Assembly (NCBI RefSeq): GCF_001717465.1 | Contig: NZ_CP017074.1 | Coordinates: 885,642-949,641, forward strand | Length of the DNA: 64,000 nt | Direction of reading: 5' to 3' | DNA from: Luteimonas sp. JM171 | GTDB taxonomy: Bacteria > Pseudomonadota > Gammaproteobacteria > Xanthomonadales > Xanthomonadaceae | Shown: positions 32,767 to 42,305 of the stretch, one piece after another | How positions within the stretch are numbered: the first letter of the stretch is position 1 | How the letters are laid out: every line of letters starts with the position of its first letter | Program-made: the position numbers and the translations under genes | The notes under the pieces: model-generated | Database searches by the model: none | Told to the model about the DNA's origin: nothing | The model's input: only the letters and a program-made list of their open reading frames with translations

Positions 32767-33563
32767 CCGGCGTAGTCCACGGTGTAGGGGGCGTGGTCGG
32801 AGAAGCGCGGCTCACGGGCGATCGAACAGCCCGTCAGGCGCTCGCGCAGCGAGGGAGTGGCCAGCTGGTAGTCGATCCGCCAGCCCACGTTGTTGGCACG
32901 GGCCCGGCCGCGGTTGGACCACCAGGTGTATTCCACCGCATCGGGCTTGAGCGCGCGGAAGGTGTCCACCCAGCCGTGGTCGGGCTGCGGGGAGCCGTCG
33001 CCGCAGGCGTCGGCGATCTGGCCGTTGAGCCAGGCGCGCTCTGGCGGCAGGCAGCCGGAGTTCTTCTGGTTGGAGGTCCAGTTCTTGATGTCGTTGCGCG
33101 AGCGCACGATGTTCCAGTCGCCGCACAGCACGTAGTCGCGGCCGTTGGCCAGCCACTCGTCCAGGATCGGCTTGAGCCAGTCCATGACCTGGAACTTGAA
33201 GCCCTGGCGCAGCTCCCCGGAGGAGCCGGAGGGGATGTAGAACGACACCACCGAGAGGTTGCCGAAGCGCGCCTCGATGTAGCGCCCCTCGTCGTCGAAC
33301 GGATCCCAGCCCAGGCCGGTGCGCAGTTCATCGGGCTCGCGGCGGCTGTAGATGGCCACGCCGCTGTAGCCCTTCTTCGTGGTCGCGTCGCGGAAGGCGA
33401 CGTGATAGCCCGGCGGCCGGAACTCCTCGCCGGTGAGCTGGTGCTCCTGGGCCTTGGTTTCCTGGACGCACAGGATGTCGGCGTCCTGTTCGGCGAACCA
33501 GTCGAAAAATCCCTTGTTGGCCGCCGAACGGATGCCGTTGGCGTTGAAGCTGATGATGCGCAT
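32763..33563 (-). CDS. xthA: Exodeoxyribonuclease III (AP endonuclease family)
   Basis: The enzyme cuts DNA at abasic sites and degrades 3' ends during base excision repair. The 266-residue length is normal for the exonuclease III family. Catalytic motifs are present: FNANGIRSA (Asn), LCVQETKAQ (metal-binding Glu), GDWNIVRSRNDI (Asp/Asn pair), the VDTFRAL and GWRIDYQLAT (Asp) blocks, and the terminal SDHAPYTVDY (Asp-His). It is followed on the same strand by ampG with a four-base overlap. Confidence 0.95.
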   Translation of the reverse strand: MRIISFNANGIRSAANKGFFDWFAEQDADILCVQETKAQEHQLTGEEFRPPGYHVAFRDATTKKGYSGVAIYSRREPDELRTGLGWDPFDDEGRYIEARFGNLSVVSFYIPSGSSGELRQGFKFQVMDWLKPILDEWLANGRDYVLCGDWNIVRSRNDIKNWTSNQKNSGCLPPERAWLNGQIADACGDGSPQPDHGWVDTFRALKPDAVEYTWWSNRGRARANNVGWRIDYQLATPSLRERLTGCSIAREPRFSDHAPYTVDYAG

Positions 33564-33644
33564 GCAGGACCGGAAAAGCGGACGGCGCGGAAAGGGTACC
33601 TCACCGCGCCGTCCTGCTCCCAGCCGATGGTTGGCCGCCTGCCG

Positions 33645-34865
33645 TCAGCGCTCCGGACGCGGCGTGTCGGGGGTGCTCGGCGGCAGGATCGGGTACACCA
33701 CCTCCGGCTGGCGGCCGGTGAGCGTGCGCAGGAAGTCGGCGATCTTCCCGGCTTCCTCCTCATTGATGTCCCGGCCCAGCTGGGCGGTACCCATGATCGC
33801 AACCGCCTCCTCCAGGCTCCAGACCTGGCCGGAGTGGAAGTACGGCGCGGTCAGCGCCACGTTGCGCAGCGGCGAGGCGCGGAACACGTACTCGTCGGTG
33901 GCGGTGGAGGTGACCTCGAAGCGTCCCTTGTCGCCCACCGGCAGGATCTCCGCGCCCGGGCGCTCCAGCACGCCGAACGGGAAGTAGCTCTGGCCGCCGA
34001 AGTTGACGCCGTTGTGGCACGAGGCGCAGCCGGTTTCGAAGAACAGCTGCAGGCCCTCGATCTCGTTGGCGGTCATCGCGCTGTCGTCGCCCTGGACCCA
34101 GCGGTCGAACGGGGCATCAGGCGTAACCAGGGTGGTCTCGAAGGCCTCCAGGGCCACGGTCACGTCCTCAAACGTGATGCCCTCCGATTCCGGGAACGCT
34201 TCGGCGAACAGCTCCACGTACTGCGGGATGCTCGCGAGCGTCTCCTCCACCAGCTCCGGCGTGCTGTTCATCTCGACGCTGGCCTGCACCGGGCCGGCGG
34301 CCTGTTCGGCGAGGTCGGAGGCGCGGCCGTCCCAGAACTGGGCGGCGTTGAACACGGCGTTGAAGACCGTGGGCGAGTTGCGCGGGCCGCGCTGCCAGCC
34401 GTGGCCGATCGACGCGGGCACGTTGTCCGCGCCGCCGGTGCCGATGCTGTGGCAGGTGTTGCAGGTGATCACGTGGCTGCGCGACAGGCGCGGCTCGAAG
34501 AACAGCATCCGGCCCAGCTCCACCCGCTCCGGGGTCACCGTGCGGCCGCTGACCTCGGTGGGCGCCTCGGGGATCACGCCGAACAGCGAGGCCGCGGTCT
34601 GTCGCAGGTTGTCGTGCTCGCCGCCGGCCGGCGGCTCGACGTCCGGCGCCGTGGCGGCGGCTTCGCGCGCGCTGTCGACCTCGCCGGTGGCAGGATCGAC
34701 GCCGGGGGTGGCGCTGCCATCGGCCTGCGGCTGCACGCTGGCTTCCGTGGCCTCGCCCGGGGTGCGTGCGCCATCGCGCCCGCCATCGTCGGGAGCACAC
34801 GCCACGCCGCCCAGCGCCAATGCCAGCGCGCTTGCCATCAGTCCGGTCTTCCACTGCATGCCCAT
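33645..34865 (-). CDS. Di-heme cytochrome c peroxidase (MauG/CCP family)
   Basis: The periplasmic enzyme reduces hydrogen peroxide with electrons from cytochrome c. The product is 406 residues from ATG 34865; a second ATG six bases on (34859) is also possible. After a signal peptide, perhaps a lipoprotein type (GGVACAP), comes a 60-residue Pro/Asp/Ala-rich linker, then the two heme sites CNTCH and CASCH. Other CCP motifs are FFEPRLSRS, RNSPTVFNAVFN, FWDGRA and LRNVALTAPYFHSG. The gene is divergent from pyrE. Confidence 0.92.
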   Translation of the reverse strand: MGMQWKTGLMASALALALGGVACAPDDGGRDGARTPGEATEASVQPQADGSATPGVDPATGEVDSAREAAATAPDVEPPAGGEHDNLRQTAASLFGVIPEAPTEVSGRTVTPERVELGRMLFFEPRLSRSHVITCNTCHSIGTGGADNVPASIGHGWQRGPRNSPTVFNAVFNAAQFWDGRASDLAEQAAGPVQASVEMNSTPELVEETLASIPQYVELFAEAFPESEGITFEDVTVALEAFETTLVTPDAPFDRWVQGDDSAMTANEIEGLQLFFETGCASCHNGVNFGGQSYFPFGVLERPGAEILPVGDKGRFEVTSTATDEYVFRASPLRNVALTAPYFHSGQVWSLEEAVAIMGTAQLGRDINEEEAGKIADFLRTLTGRQPEVVYPILPPSTPDTPRPER

Positions 34866-35042
34866 CGCTTCACTCGTGCCTGTGCTGTGTCCCATGTTGG
34901 GCGCCGGGGCCGCGTGCTGCATTGCGCACGATCAATCCCCGGCATCGGGCCCACCCTACCCGGCTTGCGGGTCAAGGCCACGCGTAGACGGCCGGCCGCG
35001 CCGGTGCCGTAACATGCACGGTCCCCACCCGTGCCCCATGCA

Positions 35043-35699
35043 ATGACCGACCACCGCTCCCGTTTCCTCCGCCTGGCCATCGAGGCCCGGGCGCTGCGCT
35101 TTGGCGAGTTCGTGCTCAAGTCCGGCCGCGCCAGCCCGTACTTCTTCAATGCCGGCCGGTTTGACTCGGGCGCACTGCTCGAGGGCCTGGCCAACTGCTA
35201 TGCAGATGCGCTGGAGGACGCGGGCACGACGTTCGACATGCTGTTCGGCCCGGCCTACAAGGGCATTCCTCTGGCCACCGCGCTGGCCTGCGCCTTCGCC
35301 CGGCGCGGCCGCGACCTGCCGGTGGCCTTCGACCGCAAGGAGGCCAAGGCCCACGGCGAGGGCGGCAACCTGATCGGCGCGCCGATGCAGGGGCGCCGGG
35401 TGCTGGTGGTGGATGACGTGATCACCGCCGGCACCGCTGTGCGGCATGCGCTGGGGCTGATCAGCCAGGCGGGTGGGACGCCGGCGGGCATCGTGATCGC
35501 GCTGGACCGCCAGGAGGTGGCCGACGAGACCGCCACGCCGCGGCGCTCGGCGGCGCAGGCCGTGGCCGACGCGCACGGCGTTCCGGTGGTGGCGGTGGCC
35601 AGCCTCGACGACCTGCTTGCGTTCACCTCGGAAAACGTGAAACTGTCGGATGAGCAGGCCCGCCTGCGCGAGTACCGCGAGCGCTTTGGAGCCGGCTGA
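35043..35699 (+). CDS. pyrE: Orotate phosphoribosyltransferase
   Basis: PyrE joins orotate and PRPP to make orotidine 5'-phosphate in pyrimidine synthesis. The 218-residue protein has the PRPP-binding motif RVLVVDDVITAGTAVRHAL, the flexible catalytic loop FDRKEAKAHGEGG and the N-terminal block FGEFVLKSGRASPYFFNAGRF. The ATG at 35043 is preferred over the one at 35031 because family proteins start close to this point. A small secreted coiled-coil protein gene follows after 34 bases. Confidence 0.96.
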   Translation: MTDHRSRFLRLAIEARALRFGEFVLKSGRASPYFFNAGRFDSGALLEGLANCYADALEDAGTTFDMLFGPAYKGIPLATALACAFARRGRDLPVAFDRKEAKAHGEGGNLIGAPMQGRRVLVVDDVITAGTAVRHALGLISQAGGTPAGIVIALDRQEVADETATPRRSAAQAVADAHGVPVVAVASLDDLLAFTSENVKLSDEQARLREYRERFGAG

Positions 35700-35733
35700 G
35701 CCATTCATTCGCCCGGCCGGGGGGACGGGAGCA

Positions 35734-36375
35734 ATGACCAAGACCATCGCCAGGATCGCTTGCATCGCCCTGCTGCTGGCGCCCGCGCTGGCGTCGGCCC
35801 AGCGCGACGGCGAGCGCCGGCTGTACTGCTGGGAAGAGAACGGCCGCAAGATCTGCGGCGACGCCCTGCCCGCCTCCGCGGTGGACGCCCCGCGCACCGA
35901 GATCAACCCCAGCACCGGGCTGGTGCGCGCGCGGGTGGGCCGGGCCCTCACCGACGAGGAGCGCGCCGCCGCCGAAGCCGAGGCCAGGCGCGCGGCGCAG
36001 CAGGCCGAGGCCGAAGCCGCCGCCCGCCGCCGCGACATCGCCATGGTTGAGTCCTACGCCACCGAGGCCGACCTCGAGCGCGCCTACGACAACCGCATCA
36101 TCCTCATCGACGAGTCGATCAAGACCTCGCGGATGGGCGTGGCCAACCTGCGCATGAGCCTGCTGACCCAGCTGCGCCAGGCGGCGGAAGCCGAACTGCA
36201 CGGGCGCGCGGTGGGCAAGCCGCTGCTGCAGAACATCACCCGCCAGCATGCCGACCTGATGCGCCAGCAGGAAATCCTGGAGCAGCAGCTGCGCGAGCGC
36301 GAGGAGCTGGACGCCAGCCTGCAGCAGGCGCGCGAACGCTACCGCAGCCTCACCAGCGCGCGCCGCGGCGGCTGA
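35734..36375 (+). CDS. Periplasmic coiled-coil protein, unknown function
   Basis: The 213-residue protein has a signal peptide (ending ALASAQ), a short cysteine-containing head (LYCWEENGRKICGDALPASA) that resembles DUF4124-type domains, then a long Ala/Glu/Arg-rich coiled coil from about residue 75 to the end. No catalytic motif is seen. It follows pyrE closely and has a fair ribosome site (GGGACGGGAG). A structural or envelope-associated role is a guess from the coiled coil and export signal. Confidence 0.7.
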   Translation: MTKTIARIACIALLLAPALASAQRDGERRLYCWEENGRKICGDALPASAVDAPRTEINPSTGLVRARVGRALTDEERAAAEAEARRAAQQAEAEAAARRRDIAMVESYATEADLERAYDNRIILIDESIKTSRMGVANLRMSLLTQLRQAAEAELHGRAVGKPLLQNITRQHADLMRQQEILEQQLREREELDASLQQARERYRSLTSARRGG

Positions 36376-36478
36376 CGCGACCACTGTTCACCCCCTGCCC
36401 ACCCCGGATGCGCTATGACTGGGGCGGAGCGGGGCGCAACGGAGGTCCCGCCATCCATCACAGGAGGAGGGGGACCCA

Positions 36479-38077
36479 ATGGACCCGAGCACGTTCTCGC
36501 GCCAGCTTGAAACAAGCCTTGGCCAGTACCTGCCCATGGTGCTGGCCGCCATCGGCATCCTTGTCGTCGGCCTGCTCATCGCCCTGGTGGTGCGCGCGCT
36601 GATCCGCAACGGCCTGGGCCGGCTGCGGTTGAACGAGCGCATCAACAGCCAGGCCGGCGGCCAGGCGGTAAGCAAGCTCGACGTGGTGAGCATCGCGGCG
36701 TCGATCGGCTTCTGGTTCATCATCATCATCACCCTGATCGGGGTCTTCAGCGTGCTCCGCTTCGACGGCCTGTACGCGCCGTTCTCGGCGCTGGTGGCCG
36801 AGGTGATGCTGTACCTGCCGCGGATCGTGCTGGCCGGGATCCTGGCGCTGGTGGCGTGGCTGCTGGCCACGGTGCTGCGGGCCGGGATGAACCGGATCAT
36901 GGCCGCCGGGCACTGGGACGAGAAGCTGTCCGACTCGGCCGGGGTCAAACCGATCTCCTCGGTGCTGGGCAACGTCGTCTACTGGCTGGTGCTGCTGCTG
37001 TTCCTGCCGGCCATCGTCGGCGCGCTGCGCATCGACGGGCTGATGGCACCGCTGACCACGATGACCAGCCAGTTCGCCGCGGCCCTGCCCAACATCTTCG
37101 CGGCGGTGGTGATCGGCGTGGTGGGCTGGCTGATCGCCAAGGTCCTGCGCGGGCTGGTGACCAACCTGCTGGAAGCCGCCGGCGTCGACCGCTTCAGCAA
37201 CCGCGAGCACCTGACCGAAGGGGTCAGGCTGTCGAAGCTGGGCGGCACCCTGGTGTTCATCCTGGTGATCGTGCCGACCCTGATTGCGGCGCTGGACGCG
37301 CTGGCGATCCGGGCGATCTCGGACCCGGCCAGGAACATGCTCGACATGTTCCTGGCGGCGGTGCCGAACATCCTGGCGGCCGCGCTGATCCTGCTGCTGG
37401 CCTGGTTCGTGGGCCGCTTCGTGTCCGGCCTGATCTCCAAGCTGCTGGCCAACCTGGGCTTCGACCGGGTGCCGGAGCGGCTGGGCATGGGCCACGTGTT
37501 CGAACGCCCCGGGGCCGCGGCATTGCCGGACGCGCCCACGGGCACCGAGCCCGGTGGCGACGCCCTGGCGCCCGGCCCCGGCCCGGCGGTAGTCGCGCCG
37601 CGGCCAGGCGGCACCAGCCTGTCGGCGTTCGCCGGCCAGGTGGCGCTGTTCTTCATCATGCTCTTCGCCACCGTGGAGGCCGCGCACCGGCTCGGCTTCA
37701 CCGGCGTGCGCGACCTGCTGACGACCTTCATCGCCTTCGGCGCCGACGTGCTGCTGGGCGCGGCGATCCTGGTGATCGGCTACTGGCTGGCCGACCTGGC
37801 GGCGCGCGCGATCCAGCGCGCCAACCCGGAGGGGCGCGCCGGCCTGGCCCGGATCGCACGGGTGGCGATCCTGGGCCTGGTGCTGGCCATGGGCCTGCGC
37901 GCGATGGGCATCGCCGACGACATCGTCAACCTGGCGTTCGGGCTGGTGCTGGGCGCGGTGGCGGTGGCCACCGCCCTGGCCTTCGGCCTGGGCGGGCGCG
38001 AAGCCGCGGGCCGGGTCACGGACCGCTGGGCCCGCGAGTACCTGGAGCGCCGCGACCGGGGCGGCCCGGGGGCGTAG
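36479..38077 (+). CDS. CmpX-like membrane protein with repeated TM-helix (MscS-related) modules
   Basis: The 532-residue inner-membrane protein contains several copies of the conserved TM-helix module (PF05552-like), with the pattern LP.I..A......GWL(I/L)A hinting at repeats near 115, 195 and 300, and about ten hydrophobic segments. The beta domain and C-terminal cage of true MscS channels are not evident, so it is a relative such as the Pseudomonas CmpX protein and not a classic channel. A very strong ribosome site (AGGAGGAGG, 36462-36470) lies eight bases before the ATG. Confidence 0.75.
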   Translation: MDPSTFSRQLETSLGQYLPMVLAAIGILVVGLLIALVVRALIRNGLGRLRLNERINSQAGGQAVSKLDVVSIAASIGFWFIIIITLIGVFSVLRFDGLYAPFSALVAEVMLYLPRIVLAGILALVAWLLATVLRAGMNRIMAAGHWDEKLSDSAGVKPISSVLGNVVYWLVLLLFLPAIVGALRIDGLMAPLTTMTSQFAAALPNIFAAVVIGVVGWLIAKVLRGLVTNLLEAAGVDRFSNREHLTEGVRLSKLGGTLVFILVIVPTLIAALDALAIRAISDPARNMLDMFLAAVPNILAAALILLLAWFVGRFVSGLISKLLANLGFDRVPERLGMGHVFERPGAAALPDAPTGTEPGGDALAPGPGPAVVAPRPGGTSLSAFAGQVALFFIMLFATVEAAHRLGFTGVRDLLTTFIAFGADVLLGAAILVIGYWLADLAARAIQRANPEGRAGLARIARVAILGLVLAMGLRAMGIADDIVNLAFGLVLGAVAVATALAFGLGGREAAGRVTDRWAREYLERRDRGGPGA

Positions 38078-38100
38078 CCACGCCAACCCGCGGTGAACGC

Positions 38101-38124
38101 AACGGCCCGCTTCGGCGGGCCGTT
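38101..38124. terminator. Hairpin between convergent cmpX-like and phnA-like genes
   Basis: The perfect 10-base stem AACGGCCCGC (38101-38110) and GCGGGCCGTT (38115-38124) has a TTCG tetraloop. It is not followed by a long U tract but stands exactly between two converging genes. Confidence 0.65.
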
Positions 38125-38141
38125 GCCATTGCGGTCGCGGC

Positions 38142-38492
38142 TCAGGCCTTGCGCACGAACTCCGACTTCAGCCCCATGGCGCCGATCCCGTCGACCTTGC
38201 AGTCGATGTCATGGTCGCCGTCGACCAGGCGGATGTTGCGCACCTTTGTGCCGGCCTTCACCACCGTGGAGGATCCCTTGACCTTCAGGTCCTTGATGAC
38301 GATGACGTCGTCGCCATCCGCCAGCGGGTTGCCGTTGGCATCGCGCACGACTGCCGCAGCTTCGGCCTCGGCGGCGGCGGCGGCCGCTTCCTGCGGAGAC
38401 CACTCGTGGCCGCATTCGGGGCAGACCAGCAGGTTGCGGTCCTCATAGGCGTAGCTGGAGCCGCACTGCGGGCAGTCTGGGAGGGCACTCAT
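38142..38492 (-). CDS. PhnA/YjdM-family zinc-ribbon protein
   Basis: The 116-residue protein has an N-terminal four-cysteine zinc ribbon, [14 protein letters not shown] and CPECGHEW, followed by an Ala/Glu linker and the SH3-like PhnA domain (about 50-116, [22 protein letters not shown], then [16 protein letters not shown]). Despite the name PhnA the family is not shown to act in phosphonate use; its role is unclear. The spacing of domains and ending ([10 protein letters not shown]) are as in E. coli YjdM. Confidence 0.92.
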   Translation of the reverse strand: MSALPDCPQCGSSYAYEDRNLLVCPECGHEWSPQEAAAAAAEAEAAAVVRDANGNPLADGDDVIVIKDLKVKGSSTVVKAGTKVRNIRLVDGDHDIDCKVDGIGAMGLKSEFVRKA

Positions 38493-38542
38493 CGGATGTT
38501 CCGTGCAGATGATCAGGCCCCATTGTCCCACCGTGGCGAAAA

Positions 38543-39388
38543 TCAGTCCGGGTCCGGCGGCGGCAGCTCGTGGCGCACCCGCAGGAAGCGCGGAAAGCGC
38601 GGCAACCCGCTGCCAGTGAACCCGTTGAAGCGGTAGGTGACCCAGGTGCCGACCGCCGGCGGCTGTGCGCGCAGCGCATCGGTGAGCCCGCTGCCGATCC
38701 GGAAACGCAGGCCGTCGGGCCGTTCCACCACCAGCGCGCCGGTCATCCCGGCGTACTTGCCGCGGCCGGGGGTGTGCCCGACCACCCGCGCCTCGGCATC
38801 GTCGAAAGGCTTGAGCTTGAGCAGCCGGTCAGAGCGCCCGGCGCGGTAGCGGGCGTCGCGGTGATGCAGCATCAGCCCCTCGCCGCCCGCCCTCACCACC
38901 GCGCGCATGCGCGCTTCCAGATCGGCCCGGCCGGCCAGGCGATGCTGTTCCACCGGCCGCAGCCACGCCACGTTGGCCTCCGCCAGCATCGAGCGCATGG
39001 CGGCCACCCGCTGCGCGAATGGCCCCCGGTGCGTGGGCAGGTCGAAGACCATGAAGCGCATGTCGCGCCAGCCAGAATGCGCGCCACCTGCTGACCGGAC
39101 GATGCCGCTGGCCTCCTCGAAGCGCCCGCGCCCCAGCCAGAGCTCGCCGTCCATGGGCACCGCCGGCCAGCCGGCGGTGAACCACTGCGGCGCCGCGATG
39201 CGGTGGCCGCCGCGCGTGTACAGGGCGCGCCCGTCCCAGTACCCGCGCACCCCGTCGAGCTTCTCGCTGGCGAACCACCCGGCCACCTCGATCCCGTCGT
39301 GGTAGCCGGTGGCCAGCATGAGCCGTGGCGGCGCGGCGAGCGCAGGCGCCAGCAGCAGCGCCGCAAGCAAGGCGATGAAGACACGCAT
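38543..39388 (-). CDS. Periplasmic-type ATP-dependent DNA ligase (LigE-like)
   Basis: The 281-residue protein begins with a signal peptide ([19 protein letters not shown]), unusual for a ligase. The nucleotidyl-transfer motif I is [13 protein letters not shown] with the AMP-accepting Lys43, motif III-like MVFDLP, motif IV EGLMLHH and motif V KLKPF are present, and an OB-fold domain follows (about 195-281). Small exported ligases of this kind, called LigE, occur in competent gammaproteobacteria and are thought to act on incoming DNA in the periplasm. comM in this window fits a transformation link, but that is inference. Confidence 0.88.
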   Translation of the reverse strand: MRVFIALLAALLLAPALAAPPRLMLATGYHDGIEVAGWFASEKLDGVRGYWDGRALYTRGGHRIAAPQWFTAGWPAVPMDGELWLGRGRFEEASGIVRSAGGAHSGWRDMRFMVFDLPTHRGPFAQRVAAMRSMLAEANVAWLRPVEQHRLAGRADLEARMRAVVRAGGEGLMLHHRDARYRAGRSDRLLKLKPFDDAEARVVGHTPGRGKYAGMTGALVVERPDGLRFRIGSGLTDALRAQPPAVGTWVTYRFNGFTGSGLPRFPRFLRVRHELPPPDPD

Positions 39389-39501
39389 GACCCGTCCCTG
39401 GGCGATGGATGAGCGGCCCCAGCATCACCCGGGCGGCCATGCGCCGCCATCGGCAAGTGCAGGGGCGGCGGGTAGGAAAACCCCGCGCCGCCCGCCAGGC
39501 A

Positions 39502-41814
39502 TCAGAACGGCAGTTCGAGCTCCGGCTCGATCGCGTGGATCTGCTCGCGGAACACGCCCTGGATCCGCTCCAGCGCGGCCTGGTCGTCGGCGTCAAAGCG
39601 CAGCACCAGCACCGGGGTGGTATTGGACGCGCGCACCAGGCCCCAGCCATCGTTCCAGTCCGCGCGCACGCCGTCGATCGTCGACAGGCGGGCTCCGTCC
39701 AGTTGCGCCGCCGCCTGGAAGCGCTCGATGAAGGCGTGCGGATCGCCGCCCGGCGCCGGCACCTTGATCTCCGGGGTGGCCACACCCGTGGGCAGGGCGG
39801 AGAGGATCTCGCTGGGCGCCTCGTCGCGCGCGGCCAGGATCTCCAGCAGCCGCGCCGCGGAGTAGATGCCGTCGTCAAACCCGTACCAGCGCTCGGCGAA
39901 GAAGAAGTGCCCGCTCATCTCGCCCGCCAGCTCGGCCTCCACCTCGCGCATCTTGGCCTTGATCAGCGAATGGCCCGTCTTCCACATCAGCGGGCTGCCG
40001 CCGTGGCGCAGGATGTGGCCGGGCAGGCGGCCGGTGCACTTGACGTCGTAGACGATCACTGCGCCCGGGTTGCGCTCGAGCACGTCGGCGGCAAACAGCA
40101 TCAGCAGGCGGTCGGGGAAGATGTTCTCCCCGTCCCTGGTCACCACGCCCAGGCGGTCGCCGTCGCCGTCGAAGGCCAGGCCCAGGTCCGCGTCCAGGCG
40201 CTGGACCATGTTGATGAGGTCCTCGAGGTTCTCCGGCTCGCTGGGATCGGGATGGTGGTTGGGGAATTCGCCGTCGATCTCGCAGTACAGCGGCACCACC
40301 TCGGCGCCGATCGCCTCCAGCACCCGCGGGCCGATCTCGCCGGCCACGCCGTTGCCCGCGTCCACCACCACCTTCAGCGGCCGCTCGGTCTGCACGTCGC
40401 TGGCGATGCGCTCCACGTACTCGTCGCTGATGTCGCGCTCGCTGTGCCCGCCGGGGGCATCGGCGGCATGCAGCCGGCCCTCGGCGATGCGCGCGTGCAG
40501 GTCGGTGATGGCATCGCCCGACAGGGTCTCGCCCCCCACCACGATCTTGAAGCCGTTGTAGTCGGGCGGGTTGTGGCTGCCGGTGACCGAGACGCAGCAG
40601 CCGGTGCGCAGGTGGAAGGCGCCGAAGTACACCACCGGGGTGGGCACCATGCCGATGTCGATCACGTTGCGCCCGGCCTTGCGCAGGCCGGCGGTGAGGC
40701 CGGCCACCATGTCCGGCCCGGACAGGCGCCCGTCGCGGCCGATGACGATGTCGGCCAGGTCCTGCTCGCGCATCAGCGAGCCGATCGCCTGCCCGATCAG
40801 TTCGGCAACGCCGGCGTCGAGCGTCTGACCGACGATGCCGCGGATGTCGTAGGCGCGGAAGATGCCGGGATCGATCTTGACCGCCGGAGCCTTCGGCGCG
40901 GCCACTGCGGGCGCCGGCGCGTCCGCCTTGGATTCGGGCTCGGCTTCCAGCGCCTGGCTCAGGGTGGGGGATTCATCAACCACGGGGTTCTCCATCTGCA
41001 TGAATTTGGGCAACACCCGCCAGCACAGCCATGCCACGAACAGCAGCACCAGGGCCGCGACGAAGGGCGCAAACCCGCGCAGGCCGAAGGGTGCCACCGG
41101 CGCCGTGGGCATGGCGGCAACAACCCGCAGGCCGGTGCCGGGCACGCGCGCCGACATGCGCTCGGCGGCCTCCACGTACTCCGTGTTGCCGCGCTCGAGC
41201 AAGGTCACGCCGCCCTGGCGCAGGGCCAGGTACATCGCGGACGGATCGATCGGGGCCTGTTCGGTGGCCATGGTCGCGCGCGAAATCGGCAGGCGCACGA
41301 AAGCGGCGCCCACCAGCACGCCGTCCGCGCGCGCGGGCGCGGCCAGCGCAAGCCGCGGGCCGTCGCCCTCGCGGATCACCCAGGCCACGGGCGCGTCCTC
41401 CACCATGGAGGCTTCCAGCACGGCGGCCCGGCCGTAGCCACTCTCGCCCAGTCCCGCGTACACGCTTTCCAGGCTGGCCCCGTAGACCGCGACCTCCTCC
41501 AGGTTGGGCCACTCCGCGGCCAGCGCGGCGGAGGCGCTCTCCAGGTCGCCTTCGGCAAGCGCCGAGCGCACCTGCGCCGAGGCCAGCCGCTCGGACAGGC
41601 GCTCGAGCTCGCTGCTGACGCTGCGCGCCGTGCCCTGGACCGCGCCGTCGCGGGCCTGCTCCAGCGCGCTGCGGCGGCTCCCGTCTTGCAGCTGCTGCCA
41701 GCCGCTCCAGGCCATCCAGGCCGCCAGCAGCACCAGCGCGACCGCCAGCAACGGCATCGCCGGGCGCGCCTGCGCCAGCGCTTGCCGTGCCCTGTCTCCC
41801 CGCGTCTCTTCCAT
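39502..41814 (-). CDS. algC: Phosphomannomutase/phosphoglucomutase with membrane sensor-like extension
   Basis: The C-terminal 455 residues (from about 315, DPGIFRAYDIRGI) are a complete alpha-D-phosphohexomutase making mannose-1-P and glucose-1-P for exopolysaccharide and LPS. Ser413 in TGSHNPPDYNG is the phosphoserine, and the metal loop is FDGDGDRLG. The first 275 residues are extra compared with Pseudomonas AlgC: transmembrane helices at about 21-39 and 250-270 flank a periplasmic domain with a coiled-coil start. A 40-residue Pro/Ala/Glu linker joins the parts. Long forms of this type occur in Xanthomonadaceae. Confidence 0.9.
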   Translation of the reverse strand: MEETRGDRARQALAQARPAMPLLAVALVLLAAWMAWSGWQQLQDGSRRSALEQARDGAVQGTARSVSSELERLSERLASAQVRSALAEGDLESASAALAAEWPNLEEVAVYGASLESVYAGLGESGYGRAAVLEASMVEDAPVAWVIREGDGPRLALAAPARADGVLVGAAFVRLPISRATMATEQAPIDPSAMYLALRQGGVTLLERGNTEYVEAAERMSARVPGTGLRVVAAMPTAPVAPFGLRGFAPFVAALVLLFVAWLCWRVLPKFMQMENPVVDESPTLSQALEAEPESKADAPAPAVAAPKAPAVKIDPGIFRAYDIRGIVGQTLDAGVAELIGQAIGSLMREQDLADIVIGRDGRLSGPDMVAGLTAGLRKAGRNVIDIGMVPTPVVYFGAFHLRTGCCVSVTGSHNPPDYNGFKIVVGGETLSGDAITDLHARIAEGRLHAADAPGGHSERDISDEYVERIASDVQTERPLKVVVDAGNGVAGEIGPRVLEAIGAEVVPLYCEIDGEFPNHHPDPSEPENLEDLINMVQRLDADLGLAFDGDGDRLGVVTRDGENIFPDRLLMLFAADVLERNPGAVIVYDVKCTGRLPGHILRHGGSPLMWKTGHSLIKAKMREVEAELAGEMSGHFFFAERWYGFDDGIYSAARLLEILAARDEAPSEILSALPTGVATPEIKVPAPGGDPHAFIERFQAAAQLDGARLSTIDGVRADWNDGWGLVRASNTTPVLVLRFDADDQAALERIQGVFREQIHAIEPELELPF

Positions 41815-41833
41815 GCCTGCTCCCCTCCCCCTG

Positions 41834-42292
41834 TCAGCTGCGCCCGGTATGGCCGAAGCCTCCGGCCCCGCGCCCGCTCTCGACGAAAGTATCCACCACT
41901 TCCAGCCGCGCCCGCACGACCGGCAGCAGCACCAGCTGCGCGATACGCTCCCCCGGCTCGATGGTGTACGCCTGGCTGCCGCGGTTCCAGGCGCTGATCA
42001 TCAGCGGCCCCTGGTAATCGGCGTCGATCAGCCCGGTGCCGTTGCCAAGCACGATCCCGTGCCTGTGCCCCAGGCCCGAACGCGGCAGCACCACCGCGCA
42101 CAGGCCCGGGTCCTGGATGTGGATGGCCAGCCCCGAGGGGACCAGCGCTGCATCGCCGGGCGCCATCACCAGCGCTTCGTCCACGGCGGCGCGCAGGTCC
42201 AGCCCGGCGCTGCTCTCGGTGGCGTACGCGGGCAGCGGCCAGTCCGCGTGGTAGCGCGGATCGAGGATCTTGACCTGCAGGGCGTGGTGCAT
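41834..42292 (-). CDS. dut: Deoxyuridine 5'-triphosphate nucleotidohydrolase
   Basis: dUTPase hydrolyses dUTP to keep uracil out of DNA and supplies dUMP. The 152-residue trimeric-type protein has all five motifs: [39 protein letters not shown] and the C-terminal arm [12 protein letters not shown]. The start at 42292 ([13 protein letters not shown]) matches the family. It lies 13 bases from coaB on the same strand; the coaBC-dut-algC order is common in gammaproteobacteria. Confidence 0.96.
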   Translation of the reverse strand: MHHALQVKILDPRYHADWPLPAYATESSAGLDLRAAVDEALVMAPGDAALVPSGLAIHIQDPGLCAVVLPRSGLGHRHGIVLGNGTGLIDADYQGPLMISAWNRGSQAYTIEPGERIAQLVLLPVVRARLEVVDTFVESGRGAGGFGHTGRS

Positions 42293-42305
42293 GCGAAGCG
42301 CGCTC

